Positions 48,780-58,665 are shown, counted from the first letter of the stretch. The stretch is DNA of 64,000 nt from Betaproteobacteria bacterium LSUCC0117 (GCA_030441535.1 JAUJFZ010000003.1:186001-250000); one strand, 5' to 3'. Numbers and translations: made by a program. The notes: a model not told the origin generated them from the sequence alone.

Positions 48780-50831
48780 TTAAAAAAGGCTTTGGCTGAT
48801 CACCGTAAATTCGGCCCGGTCGCTTAAGCCATTGACGCCAATGACTTTCAGCTCGTAGGTCCCGTCCGCGGGCACTGCAAGGCGTGATTGCAACAAGTCA
48901 TCTGCTGGTAACGGCTCACCGTTTAAATACACGCGCACTTGCGCATTCAAACCCGATAGCTTTAGTTGTAATCGACGGTCCGCGGCAGGTCCGTTATTCA
49001 GCACCACACTCACGCCGTTCGTGGGGTAAATCAAGCGCACCGGTGGTGCGTCAATTTGCGCCACTGATAACGGCTTAGCCTCCCAGGGTGTCACTGCGCC
49101 ATCGGCTTTTACGGCATCCGCAATGTCATTGGCCAGACGCAGCGCCGCGTTGCGTCCCGTTTGACCCACAACCGGCGTGCCATCTGGCCTGCCAACCCAT
49201 ACGCCAATGACATACGGTCCCTTCACACCAACTGCCCAAGAGTCCCGGTACCCGTAGCTCGTACCGGTTTTAAAAGATGCTTGGCGTCCACCAGCCAAAC
49301 GCGCCCGCGTCATCCGCCCATCAATCGCCTCACCTGCTGCCAATATTTGTGTGACTTGGTCAGCGCTGTCTTTGGTCAGCAAAGCTGAGGCGACCAACCG
49401 AGTGCTGGCCTCCTTGATGGGCTCGTAGGTCAGCGGCACAACACGACCCGCATTGGCAAATGCACCGTACGCCTGCACCAAGTCTTGCAAACGCGTCCCC
49501 ACTGCCCCCAATGCCAAACCTAAATTTGCGTCTGCACCCCGTGGCAGCTTCAACTGCAAGCCAGCGTCTTTCCAGGCCTGCTGGAATACGTCAACACCCA
49601 GATCCGACAGAATCGCGACGGCGGGGATATTGAGAGACTCTTGCAATGCAACGCCCGCCCGCACCGGTCCCCGGTGCCCTTTGTCGAAGTTACTGGGCGC
49701 ATAGTCGCCGTAGGCCTTTGGTGTGTCGTGTAAAACCGTCTGGGAATCAATCAAACCGTCATCAAATGACATGCCGTAAATGAAGGGCTTTAGCGTCGAC
49801 CCAGGCGAGCGTGTTGCGCGCGTCAAATCCATGTAGCCCGCATCGGTGGCCAAACCCAAGCTACCCACATACGCCAGAATTTCGCCCGTCGAACCATTGG
49901 TCACCATGACCGACACGTTTTCGTTTGCATTCAAGCGCTTGGCGAACAACTCGGCTTTGCGCACCACGCTGCGCTGGAGTCTTCGATCCAGGCTGGTCGC
50001 AATCGCGGCAGTTACACGGTTGCTTTGCTGTGCTGACGCGACCACCCATTTTGAGAAATGCCAAGCCTCATTGGGCACGGGGGCCAAAGCCTCAAATGGC
50101 AAATGCCGCAACTCATCCAAATCGGATGCGGGGTAAACACCTGCCGCCACCAGCCGCTGACCAACCCACTGAATCGCCGCCAGCGTCTGGGCTGGTTGAC
50201 GATCTGGACGGCGTGCCTCAGGGCTCTGGGGAACAGACAACAACAACGCTACCTCAGACAGCGACAGGTTGCGGGGCTCTTTACCCCAATAGCGCAAGCT
50301 CGCCGCGCGGATGCCTTCCAAGTTACCCCCCATGGGCACCATCGTCATGTACATCTGCAAAATCTCAGGCTTGGAGTAACGCCATTCCAATTGCATGGCC
50401 CGCACAATCTCCAACCACTTGTTACCAACGGTCCGAGGCTTGGGCTCCAGTAGGCGCGCTACCTGCATCGTGATGGTCGAGCCACCGGACACGATGCGAC
50501 CGGTCAATGCCCACTGCCCAGCGGCCCTGATCATCGCAAACGGGTTAACACCGGGATGCAGCCAAAACCACTGATCCTCATATGCCAACAATGAAGACAC
50601 ATAGCGTGGGTCTACAGATGCATAGGGCGTATCCATGCGGTACGCGTGATCGCTGGATAGAAAAATATTCAACAGCGACCCATCGCGTGCCTGTACCGTG
50701 GGCGATACGCGCTCAAATCGGCTCATGTCAAGCGGTGGCAGTGCGACAGCGGTTATCACGGCAGCGCCCGTGAAGAGCGCGGTAACGCCCAGCACACCCC
50801 TCACCGCAAAGTGCTTCCAGCGGATGTTCAT
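48780..50831 (-). CDS. pbpC: Penicillin-binding protein 1C
   Basis: A 683-residue bifunctional peptidoglycan synthase anchored by an N-terminal helix ('GVLGVTALFTGAAVITAVAL'). The glycosyltransferase 51 domain has Glu85-Asp86 in 'AYEDQWFWLHPGVNP' and 'GGSTITMQVARLL'. The transpeptidase has Ser345-x-x-Lys348 (RSPGSTLKPF), Ser399-Leu-Asn401 and Lys521-Thr-Gly ('SFKTGTSYGYRDSWAVG'). A C-terminal BiPBP_C beta domain ends the protein. It is shorter than E. coli PBP1C (about 770). The ATG overlaps the alpha-2-macroglobulin stop by 4 bp, the conserved yfhM-pbpC pairing: A2M is thought to trap proteases while PBP1C repairs the wall. Confidence 0.96.
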   Translation of the reverse strand: MNIRWKHFAVRGVLGVTALFTGAAVITAVALPPLDMSRFERVSPTVQARDGSLLNIFLSSDHAYRMDTPYASVDPRYVSSLLAYEDQWFWLHPGVNPFAMIRAAGQWALTGRIVSGGSTITMQVARLLEPKPRTVGNKWLEIVRAMQLEWRYSKPEILQMYMTMVPMGGNLEGIRAASLRYWGKEPRNLSLSEVALLLSVPQSPEARRPDRQPAQTLAAIQWVGQRLVAAGVYPASDLDELRHLPFEALAPVPNEAWHFSKWVVASAQQSNRVTAAIATSLDRRLQRSVVRKAELFAKRLNANENVSVMVTNGSTGEILAYVGSLGLATDAGYMDLTRATRSPGSTLKPFIYGMSFDDGLIDSQTVLHDTPKAYGDYAPSNFDKGHRGPVRAGVALQESLNIPAVAILSDLGVDVFQQAWKDAGLQLKLPRGADANLGLALGAVGTRLQDLVQAYGAFANAGRVVPLTYEPIKEASTRLVASALLTKDSADQVTQILAAGEAIDGRMTRARLAGGRQASFKTGTSYGYRDSWAVGVKGPYVIGVWVGRPDGTPVVGQTGRNAALRLANDIADAVKADGAVTPWEAKPLSVAQIDAPPVRLIYPTNGVSVVLNNGPAADRRLQLKLSGLNAQVRVYLNGEPLPADDLLQSRLAVPADGTYELKVIGVNGLSDRAEFTVISQSLF

Positions 50832-53800
50832 GGCACCACCGTAATGGGCGCACCACTTGAGCTACTGGTGCGCTCGGGTGCATACATGTCTTCCATCACC
50901 GCTTGTGTGGCCAGGTAATTCCCAGGCGTCGTCGCGCGGATCACGTAAGCCACCCGCATTTCATCTCGACGACCCAGGTCTACTAAGTTGGCTGCGAAGA
51001 AAGCATCATCAGTGACCTCAGTGACGTCAACATAACTCAGCGATGGCAACCAGTCGAAAGACTCATTCCGAATGGATGGCGTGATCACCGATTCAATCTG
51101 AAAGCCCGCTGGCACCGGATCTTTCATCATCACCTGAATCTCATCGCTACCGCGCTGCCGACTGCCCCTCAGCAACACAACGTAACGCTCGTTAACCTTG
51201 GCCTTTTTAAAAGAAGCTATGGCTTTGCCACTCTTGAACTCAAACACCTGCCGCTTGATTTCAAACTCACCATCCACTGCTGGTAGATTGACGTTAGGCA
51301 ATGGTGGCGCACTCACCCGCATCTTGGCGTACACCGGGCGATCCGACAGGGCATGCGCATTCAAGCTCGCCAAGCTACCAAACATCGTGTCTGCATCCAT
51401 CGGTATCGAGAGACTGCCCAAGCGTGACTCGTACCGCTTGCCCTTCACCTCCAGCGCAAGTGGGCTATTGGTGCTTTGGGCAACCTTGGCTCGCAGCAAA
51501 GCGCCCTGCTCATGCACAGACGACCACCACCAATAACGGTAACTCGCCACTTCGGCAACCGCCGCAGTCCAGCTCTCAGCAGCGCGGGGATGGTTGAGGT
51601 AAAACAGGTTTTCAGCAAGCTTGGCGCGGCGCGAGGCGTCGCTGTCGTAGTAACCCGGCGTGTGCAAGCGGGGGTTATCCAGCAAGCCACCAATGCGCTC
51701 GGTCAAGGCATCCGCCCGACCGTTATCACCAAACCGTCGCAGCGCAACCGCCAGGTTTGACAACGTCAGCACATCGGCTGTGCTTGAACGATCAGCCAAG
51801 GAGCGCGCCAACCGCACGGCTCGCTTGGTGTGGGGAGAGATGGCCTTTACCAGCTCTGACCATACATATAACTTTTCGTTCTCTGCCAAATCAGACTCTT
51901 CGGTCAAACGGTACGACCAGGCATAGGCAGTGGCAACACTATCGACTGGCAAATCAAAACCACTCAGTTCCGCCGTCACCAAGAAATCAACCAGATACGT
52001 TGAGAGCTGGGGGTCAACCAAATCATCGCCCGCGCGCCACAAACCGATCGCCCCATCAGCAGATTGCCGGCTAATGATTCGATCAACATTGGACTGCAAC
52101 CAAGCCTTAGCCGTCTGCCGATGGACGCGCTTAGCAATGCCTTCGACATAGGACGGGTCGATTTGGAAGGCGCGTATAGCAGGGCCCGCTTTGCTGACCG
52201 TTTGCTCCGAACAAGTCCAGGGGTAGCTGATCAGGTCAGTCAGTGCCTCAGCCGCTGAGAAGGTATCCTCATCCGACACATGCATCACACCCGTTCGGCC
52301 AAAACGCTGCAGTGATTGCATCCCAACGGATACCACCCCGTAGCCCTGCGCAGGAATAGTTGTTGTCTTGCCTTGCAAGCTGACACCCTGCCCCGCGTAA
52401 CGTGAGAACAACTCCCAGGTGCGCTTATGACTGAAGCCGTTGCTCGCGCTTACCGACACCTCAATGCCACCGATTCCGGTATCCTCCGCGCGCATCTTCA
52501 CAAACAATTGCTTGCGTTCGCCCGCTTGCAGGGTTTGGGTGCTCGATGCCTTGCTCAGCAGGTTCAAGCCGCCTGAGGTCATCAATTGCGTTTTAACTTC
52601 GGTCGCCTGATCCGTGGTGTTGGCCAGCATCAATGTCGCGATGGTGGCATCACCGGGCGCGAGGTAACGCGGCAACACCAATTCGGCGACGATGGGGTCT
52701 CGCACCACCCAATCGGTGGCGGCTGCGCCATAGGCGTCATCGGTCCACACGCTCACCATGGTCCGCAAGGAACCATTGAAGTCGGGTAAGTCAATGGGTA
52801 CCGTGGCCTGACCATTGGCGTCCAAATTCACGATGCCTGAATAAATCACAACCGACTTCGTGGGCACCACCGGTAGTGACTGCCCACCCGCGCTACCCTG
52901 CGCTTCGTCGCTACCTGTTCGGATCTCTCCTAACGCGCCATCACCTCGCAACAACTTGCCATAGTCATCGTAAAAGTCTGCGCTCAACTGACGCTTGGCA
53001 AAGAAGTGTGCGTCGGGCGCTGGGGTCTTGAATTTGGTCAGCTGCAAAATCCCCTCGTCCACCGCTTGCACCACCGCATAGCCTTGCTTACCCGCTAACT
53101 GAGGCACCTTGATTTGCAGACGCTCCTGCCCGCGTGGCGTGCTGGTGCGCGCTGCTGGCAGCTCTACTTTGAGGCGCCGATTGGCATCCGCCTCTAGGTA
53201 AATCAAACCCATGGCACGCACAGGCATGTAGCGCGCCGCACTCAGTACATTGGCATCACCCGCCTTTGTGGGTCTAAAAGCACTGAAAACCACATAGGCC
53301 CCTGGAAACCAATTGGCGGCTGTCTTGAGCTCGTAGCGGTTATCGCCTTTTTCTACGGTCACGTTTTGCGCAAACACCTCGCGATCAGTCCATACACTGA
53401 TCCTTGCCAACCCTGCGAATGGCGCTTTCACGCCCACCGCGACGGATGCGCCAGGCACAAAAGTCTTACCCTGCGCCTTGACCTCTAGGAAGTCGGGTTC
53501 TGAGGCATCCGCGTTACTGCTCCACCCGGAGTAAATGGTTTGGCGGTTATAGCTACCCGCAGATTCGTCATAAACCGTCAGCGCGTAGCGACCCCAATCC
53601 AACTGCGGCAACTTGATCTCACCAAGCTGCTGATTACCGTTTAAGGGCGCGACTGTGCCCTTTGCGACCACGCGCGACTTGATCTCCTGGCGATAGCGCC
53701 AGCGGTTGGCAGAGCGGTCGTAATACCAGTCCCACACCACACGTTGCAGTTGCCACTGCAGATGGCTCACTGCTGCGGGCTTTAAATCGGGTTGCCACTG

Positions 53801-55837
53801 CTTCACCTGAAATACTGCGGAGGCATTGGTATCTACCCAGCCATCTTGCATGCTTCGCACGCCAATCATTGGCTTATCAGCCATCACAACTTGGCGACCT
53901 TGCGCCTTGGTTGTGCGCCCCCCTGGCTCTTGCACGCCAATTGCGACTGTTACCTCTAGGGGAGCGATCGCATCACCAAAGTCTGCAATCGAGGGGAAGC
54001 CCACGCTGCTGGTCTGCGCTGATACCGATATGCGGCCTGCCGCATCAGTGGCCTCACTCGATGTACTGAGTGAACGTCCGTTAAACGGTTGAAGTGCATC
54101 GCCAAAATCAAATGCACGCGCGCCCGCGCCCGCCAAGGTATCGCCCTGCAACGCACGCACAACGGCGTCGGCCTCAACGCCCAAGCCACTGCCCGGGGCG
54201 CCGTATAAGAATTTTGCTGTCGCATCAAACGCGACGGCATCGCTTAGCAGCTGCAGCGTATCGGTTTGGGCCACCGTCACCTTGAGGCGCTCAGGAATGA
54301 AGTCCTGCACATCAATCTCAACAGCGCCAACGGTTGCCCCATCCGAGACGGCACGCGCTTCAATCCGCCAACTACCGCGCGGCGCATCCGATGGCAGGGT
54401 CAGCGGCTCACTGAAGGCCGCGTTTTGCCCCAACTGCGGCTTCAAAGTTTTGTAAACACTGCCATTCGGGTGCAGCACCACCAAGCTCACGTCCTCAATA
54501 TCAGCGGTGGTTGCCAGTTGGTTACGAACCAGGCCCGTCAAATGCACGGTCTCACGTGGTCGGTAGATGCCCCGGTCTGTAAACAAGTATGCATCTAAGC
54601 GCGTGTTGAGGGCACGACCACGAATATCCAAGGCTGATAAATCCAGCGCCGCATGGTCCAACACCAAAAACGAGAAATCGCGGTTTGACCGCACCACCAA
54701 ATGCGATGGCGCGTTGGCGCGCGTACCTTTCACTGCAGGCTCGGGCAAATTGACCACACCATCCTTGTCGGTCTGCCCACTGAACACGATGTCGTTGGAT
54801 TGGGTGATCAAGTCAACCCGTGCATAGCGAATCGGCTCAGCGGTATCCAGTGCCCGCACGTTCACACTCATGCCCCGGCTGAACTTGGCTGCCGATACAC
54901 CCAGGTTCGTACTCAAAATCCATTGCGCGGTCACGTTACTACTGAGCTTTGGGGTGTTACCCAGTCGCGATGGCAACACAGCTAAAGGGTCGCGTGCATC
55001 AGCAGCGACTAATAAAAAGAGCCCCTCGGGCAAGGTATCGATCACCTCATTGATGGGGAGGGCACGCTCCACGCGCACGTTACGGGCTGTCGTGAGTGTG
55101 TACTTGCCCTTCCAAACCGGTACGGCTGACTCACCCAATAACTGGTTCAAATCCCAACGGTCGATTGAACCCAAGCCATTGCTCATGCGCGCAATCATTT
55201 GGTTGAGTGAGCGCTCAGAGACGCGCACCAGCTCCAAGTCCACCTCACTCATGTTGGTCGTGAAGATCGGCACACCTTTGCTCGACCCCTTTGCCAATAC
55301 AAACCCACTTTGGGCAAACTCAAGCGATGTCCCGATGTCGCGCACTTCGATCGTCGTTGAGAGAATCGCCCGGGTCTTGACAACCTGCCCCGCCTTGGGC
55401 TCAAAGGGCGCTCCCGCTAGTAATTGGAAGTCGTAGTCACGCCCACTCTCTAGGTTCTCAATACACAACTGTCCATCGCGAAGATTGATTTGAATCCGGC
55501 TGGCCATCGGTGTTAACCGCACAAACTCCAAAAATTCTGGTGCGGTGGTTTTGGCGGTCGCGCAAGCTTTGGCAAAGCCATCGGAGGCAAACGACACCTC
55601 AAAGACGCCCAGACCTGCAGCCAAGCCCGCTGACCTCCCCGGATTCCCACCATCCCCCTTGCTAGCCAAGTCCAGGTCGGGTGCCGGTTGTATGGGGCGT
55701 TGGCTGTCAGCCGTGGCAGCCGGCACAACCGGGGGCGTTGCGGCCTTGCCATCGACCTGGTCATCTGGGGCGGGGGAACAAGCGGTCAAGGCGACTGCCC
55801 CTGCCAGCAGGCATCCAACTACAAAGCGACTCAACAT
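50828..55837 (-). CDS. yfhM: Bacterial alpha-2-macroglobulin lipoprotein (YfhM type)
   Basis: The 1669-residue lipoprotein (E. coli YfhM about 1653) has lipobox Cys20 after 'AGAVALTAC'. It consists of macroglobulin-like beta domains ('RGIYRPRETVHLTGLVRNQ' is the MG signature), a bait-region-like middle, the A2M domain and a complement-like thioester domain with an intact C-S-E-Q motif (Cys about 1209, 'YPWTCSEQ'). Attacking proteases would be covalently trapped in the periplasm. ATG has an AGGAG ribosome-binding site. Leads the operon A2M-pbpC-hypothetical-esterase. An AT-rich 83-bp region upstream holds the likely promoter. Confidence 0.95.
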   Translation of the reverse strand: MLSRFVVGCLLAGAVALTACSPAPDDQVDGKAATPPVVPAATADSQRPIQPAPDLDLASKGDGGNPGRSAGLAAGLGVFEVSFASDGFAKACATAKTTAPEFLEFVRLTPMASRIQINLRDGQLCIENLESGRDYDFQLLAGAPFEPKAGQVVKTRAILSTTIEVRDIGTSLEFAQSGFVLAKGSSKGVPIFTTNMSEVDLELVRVSERSLNQMIARMSNGLGSIDRWDLNQLLGESAVPVWKGKYTLTTARNVRVERALPINEVIDTLPEGLFLLVAADARDPLAVLPSRLGNTPKLSSNVTAQWILSTNLGVSAAKFSRGMSVNVRALDTAEPIRYARVDLITQSNDIVFSGQTDKDGVVNLPEPAVKGTRANAPSHLVVRSNRDFSFLVLDHAALDLSALDIRGRALNTRLDAYLFTDRGIYRPRETVHLTGLVRNQLATTADIEDVSLVVLHPNGSVYKTLKPQLGQNAAFSEPLTLPSDAPRGSWRIEARAVSDGATVGAVEIDVQDFIPERLKVTVAQTDTLQLLSDAVAFDATAKFLYGAPGSGLGVEADAVVRALQGDTLAGAGARAFDFGDALQPFNGRSLSTSSEATDAAGRISVSAQTSSVGFPSIADFGDAIAPLEVTVAIGVQEPGGRTTKAQGRQVVMADKPMIGVRSMQDGWVDTNASAVFQVKQWQPDLKPAAVSHLQWQLQRVVWDWYYDRSANRWRYRQEIKSRVVAKGTVAPLNGNQQLGEIKLPQLDWGRYALTVYDESAGSYNRQTIYSGWSSNADASEPDFLEVKAQGKTFVPGASVAVGVKAPFAGLARISVWTDREVFAQNVTVEKGDNRYELKTAANWFPGAYVVFSAFRPTKAGDANVLSAARYMPVRAMGLIYLEADANRRLKVELPAARTSTPRGQERLQIKVPQLAGKQGYAVVQAVDEGILQLTKFKTPAPDAHFFAKRQLSADFYDDYGKLLRGDGALGEIRTGSDEAQGSAGGQSLPVVPTKSVVIYSGIVNLDANGQATVPIDLPDFNGSLRTMVSVWTDDAYGAAATDWVVRDPIVAELVLPRYLAPGDATIATLMLANTTDQATEVKTQLMTSGGLNLLSKASSTQTLQAGERKQLFVKMRAEDTGIGGIEVSVSASNGFSHKRTWELFSRYAGQGVSLQGKTTTIPAQGYGVVSVGMQSLQRFGRTGVMHVSDEDTFSAAEALTDLISYPWTCSEQTVSKAGPAIRAFQIDPSYVEGIAKRVHRQTAKAWLQSNVDRIISRQSADGAIGLWRAGDDLVDPQLSTYLVDFLVTAELSGFDLPVDSVATAYAWSYRLTEESDLAENEKLYVWSELVKAISPHTKRAVRLARSLADRSSTADVLTLSNLAVALRRFGDNGRADALTERIGGLLDNPRLHTPGYYDSDASRRAKLAENLFYLNHPRAAESWTAAVAEVASYRYWWWSSVHEQGALLRAKVAQSTNSPLALEVKGKRYESRLGSLSIPMDADTMFGSLASLNAHALSDRPVYAKMRVSAPPLPNVNLPAVDGEFEIKRQVFEFKSGKAIASFKKAKVNERYVVLLRGSRQRGSDEIQVMMKDPVPAGFQIESVITPSIRNESFDWLPSLSYVDVTEVTDDAFFAANLVDLGRRDEMRVAYVIRATTPGNYLATQAVMEDMYAPERTSSSSGAPITVVP

Positions 55838-55920
55838 GGGACCGTCTCCTGAAGGTTAAAATTATTTTTCATTTTTATAAACATAATAGCGCTACCCCAA
55901 TGCGTGGTCTCTTGGGGTCA

Positions 55921-56244
55921 TCACTGCAAGGGATTGGGCAAAACAAGAATCGTCACCACGTACCCGTTGCGCTCGAGGGCTAAGCCACGGCGCTTTGACA
56001 AGCCGTAGCCGCTGGTCTCAAACAGCCAGATTTGGTCCAAACTGCGCTTGCTTGCCAAAAACGGGAGCCACCGGTTGTCCCAAAACACCTGCTTGAAGGA
56101 GACGTCACCCAGCAGCTCCAAGGCGTCTTGCACCACTGCCTCGGCATCCTCATCTGACAGCGGCTTGGGGCGAGCCTCAGAAGACACGGGGAGTTGATCA
56201 ACGCCAACGAAGGCGGCCCGGGGGGAATGCGGTGTCACTTTCAT
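55921..56244 (-). CDS. Hypothetical 107-residue protein divergent from creB
   Basis: Not recognised. No signal peptide or membrane helix is seen. Residues 25-50 ('KPLSDEDAEAVVQDALELLGDVSFKQVF') look helical and 'NGYVVTILVLPNPL' is a beta-strand end. Start ATG 56244 has GGAG-like bases ('AGGAGCTGAAC') upstream. It is transcribed away from creB, with an 11-bp-period direct repeat in the shared 104-bp region, so CreB may regulate it. In enterobacteria the creBC neighbours are creA and creD; this protein resembles neither in length or style. Confidence 0.6.
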   Translation of the reverse strand: MKVTPHSPRAAFVGVDQLPVSSEARPKPLSDEDAEAVVQDALELLGDVSFKQVFWDNRWLPFLASKRSLDQIWLFETSGYGLSKRRGLALERNGYVVTILVLPNPLQ

Positions 56245-56291
56245 GTTCAGCTCCTAAAAATGATGAAGTGACGGTAGGATGAGGTTTGAAA

Positions 56292-56318
56292 TTGAAGAGA
56301 ATTTGAAGTGAATGTGAA
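56292..56318. promoter_or_regulatory. Triple 11-bp-period direct repeat, candidate CreB box
   Basis: TTGAA (56292), TTGAA (56303) and GTGAA (56314) recur every 11 bp. The described CreB 'cre-tag' is TTCAC-N6-TTCAC, whose reverse complement GTGAA-N6-GTGAA has the same period. This is a near match with G to T changes in two units. It lies 30 bp upstream of creB and 48 bp from the divergent orphan gene. Confidence 0.5.
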
Positions 56319-56348
56319 GTCCACAAAAAGAATCAAAGGTGCCGCGGT

Positions 56349-57044
56349 ATGGACGTTCTGCTAGTCGAGGACGAACCCACCATCGCTGACGCGGTGCTCT
56401 ACGCGCTGGAGAGTGAGGGGGTCACCTGCACCTGGGCATCCACCGGTGGGGCCGCCCTCACCCACGTCGCCCAGGCGCAACCCAAGTTGGTGTTGCTGGA
56501 CATCGGCTTACCCGACATGAACGGCTTTGACCTGTTCAAGAAAATCAGGGCGCAATCATCTGCAGCCATCATCTTCTTGACCTCGCGCAATGCCGATATC
56601 GACCAGGTTCTGGGCCTTGAGCTGGGTGCTGAGGACTACATCACCAAGCCCTTTAGCCCCCGCGTCCTATCGGCCCGCGTCCGATTACAACTGCGGCGAA
56701 AAATTGAAGAGGCTCATGGTGCCGCCGCTCAAGGTGCTACCGCAAGTGCTCCCCTGTTCGCCATAGACGAAACTGCCCACCGCATCGCCCTACGTGGCAA
56801 GTGGCTGGACCTCAGCCGATACGAGTACGGCGTCTTGGCAGTGCTACTCAACAACCCCTCACGGATTTACTCGCGCGAACAGTTGATGGAGATGGTTTGG
56901 GCATCGCCAGATGAAAGCTTTGATCGCACGGTTGATACCCACATCAAAGTCATTCGGCAAAAAATAAAAGCCCTTGACACCAACCTCAACCCCATCAAAA
57001 CCCACAGAGGCATTGGCTACAGTTACGAGCCACCGACCGAATGA
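56349..57044 (+). CDS. creB: Two-component response regulator CreB
   Basis: This 231-residue OmpR/PhoB-family regulator has a receiver domain with acidic pocket (VEDE), phosphoacceptor Asp51 in 'LVLLDIGLPDMNGFDLF', the Thr/Ser 'FLTSRN' and Lys in 'DYITKPFSP'. A C-terminal winged helix follows ('RYEYGVLAVLLNNPSRIYSREQLMEMVW...FDRTVDTHIKVIRQKIK'). Sequence and pairing with CreC suggest CreB, linked elsewhere to carbon-source response and envelope/beta-lactam adaptation. The stop overlaps creC by 4 bp. Confidence 0.88.
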   Translation: MDVLLVEDEPTIADAVLYALESEGVTCTWASTGGAALTHVAQAQPKLVLLDIGLPDMNGFDLFKKIRAQSSAAIIFLTSRNADIDQVLGLELGAEDYITKPFSPRVLSARVRLQLRRKIEEAHGAAAQGATASAPLFAIDETAHRIALRGKWLDLSRYEYGVLAVLLNNPSRIYSREQLMEMVWASPDESFDRTVDTHIKVIRQKIKALDTNLNPIKTHRGIGYSYEPPTE

Positions 57045-58510
57045 AAATTCGCACCCGCCTCAACCTAACCATCGTTGCGCTCATCGGCATTGCCATGCTC
57101 GCCTTTGTGTATATCGCAGCCGATGAAATCAGCCCGCGTTACCGCGAAGCACAAGAGGAAGTGATGGTTGACTTTGCCGAGACACTCGCCGCGCTCGTCA
57201 CCCGCACCAGCGTTGAAGTGAATGACAAAGGGGTTGTGAGCATCTCGACCAGTAAGCTCGCAGCGGCCTACCGTGAACTGTCAAGACGCAAACTCGACGC
57301 ACAAATCTACGCGCTGCGTAAAACCCAAGTCGATACCCGTATCTACGTGACCGACAAAAAAGGCATCGTCATTTTTGATTCAGACAATGACCGCGATGAA
57401 GGTGAGAACTACAACAAATGGCGTGACGTCCGCCTAACGTTGCAGGGCAAATACGGCGCACGCACCTCAACCATGGAGTCCATCTACTTAGAAGGCTCAA
57501 CCATGTACGTTGCAAGGCCCATCACCTATGCGGGTGAAATTGTGGGGGTCTTGGCCGTCGGCAAGCCCACCAAGAACCTCGACACCTTTATTGCCAACTT
57601 GTCAGACGGCCTCTGGCTAACCGGCGGCATTGTCGCCGCCATCTTTGCCCTGATCGGCTTTTTTACGTACCGCTCACTCACGCAACCATTGGCAAGGATT
57701 CAGCAATACGCAACCGATATCAGCCAGGGCGTCAAAACCACCAAGCCAAACATTGGCAAAAATGAAATCGGCGACGTTGAAGAAGCGCTTGAAGAAATGC
57801 GCCGGTCATTGGATGGCAAGCAGTACATCGAAGGCTACATCCAAAGCCTCACCCACGAGCTAAAGGCCCCACTCGCTGGCATACAAGGCGCGGCTGAACT
57901 GTTACGAGAAGACTTGCCACCAGAAAAGCGCGTCTTATTCTTAAACAACATCCATGACCAAACCGCGCGGCTGCATGACTTGGTGGAGCGCTTGTTGGTG
58001 TTGGCCAAACTAGAAAACGCCGAAACCCTCACCAGTGTTGAGACAGTTGACATCAATGCGTTACTCAACGATGTCACACGAGCTTATCAAGACTACGCCG
58101 CCACCAATGCAGTCAGCATCAAGGTAGATCTGCCTGCACAAACACTCACGATGAAAGGCGACCGCTTCCTGCTGCACCAGGCGGTTGGTAATTTGGTGAA
58201 AAATGCTATCGAGCACGCGCACGCGCAAACTGAGATTGCCGTTAGTGCGGGTGCCGAGGACAAGTCGCTGCAGATCACAGTCAGCAACATCGGCGAGCCG
58301 ATACCCGACTACGCCATCGACAAACTGTTTGACCGGTTCTACTCGCTACCCAACCGCAAGGGGCAGAAAGGGAGTGGGATTGGGTTAAGTTTTGTCAGGG
58401 AGGTGGCTAAATTGCACTCTGGAAGTGCCTCGATCGGCAACGAACAACCAGCGATTGTCTCCGCATCAGTGACGCTATCTAAAGATCCAAGCCCTAATGC
58501 GCTCCGCTAA
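57041..58510 (+). CDS. creC: Two-component sensor histidine kinase CreC
   Basis: The 489-residue membrane kinase has TM1 at about 7-27, then a periplasmic PAS/Cache-like sensor ('DTRIYVTDKKGIVIFDSDNDRDEGENYNKWRDV'), the conserved CreC region. TM2 ('GLWLTGGIVAAIFALIGFF') and a HAMP linker follow. The HisKA box is 'SLTHELKAPLAGIQGAAELL' (His near 272) and the ATPase has 'NLVKNAIEHA' and 'GSGIGLSFVREVAKLHSG'. Overlaps creB by 4 bp. No creD follows; the next gene is a truncated, unrelated one. Confidence 0.9.
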   Translation: MKIRTRLNLTIVALIGIAMLAFVYIAADEISPRYREAQEEVMVDFAETLAALVTRTSVEVNDKGVVSISTSKLAAAYRELSRRKLDAQIYALRKTQVDTRIYVTDKKGIVIFDSDNDRDEGENYNKWRDVRLTLQGKYGARTSTMESIYLEGSTMYVARPITYAGEIVGVLAVGKPTKNLDTFIANLSDGLWLTGGIVAAIFALIGFFTYRSLTQPLARIQQYATDISQGVKTTKPNIGKNEIGDVEEALEEMRRSLDGKQYIEGYIQSLTHELKAPLAGIQGAAELLREDLPPEKRVLFLNNIHDQTARLHDLVERLLVLAKLENAETLTSVETVDINALLNDVTRAYQDYAATNAVSIKVDLPAQTLTMKGDRFLLHQAVGNLVKNAIEHAHAQTEIAVSAGAEDKSLQITVSNIGEPIPDYAIDKLFDRFYSLPNRKGQKGSGIGLSFVREVAKLHSGSASIGNEQPAIVSASVTLSKDPSPNALR

Positions 58511-58592
58511 CAAAGAAAGTGCGCTCTCTACATCTACTCGATTCAGCACCAATTGACCCAAAAGAATCGTGCTACGGTAATAGCGAATCAAT

Positions 58593-58616
58593 AAGGAAAG
58601 GAAAGGAAAGGAAAGA
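58593..58616 (+). repeat. Pentanucleotide tandem repeat, four GGAAA units
   Basis: Four exact GGAAA units flanked by AA and GA. It lies 50 bp upstream of the truncated ADP-ribosylglycohydrolase and 12-14 bp downstream of a plausible promoter (TTGACC 58553, 17-bp spacer, GGTAAT 58576). Such simple repeats can change length by slippage; here the gene behind it is already broken. Confidence 0.8.
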
Positions 58617-58665
58617 TAGGTTCAAAGTTGTATCTTATTGCGAATAACCGAAGAGGTTAAATCAA

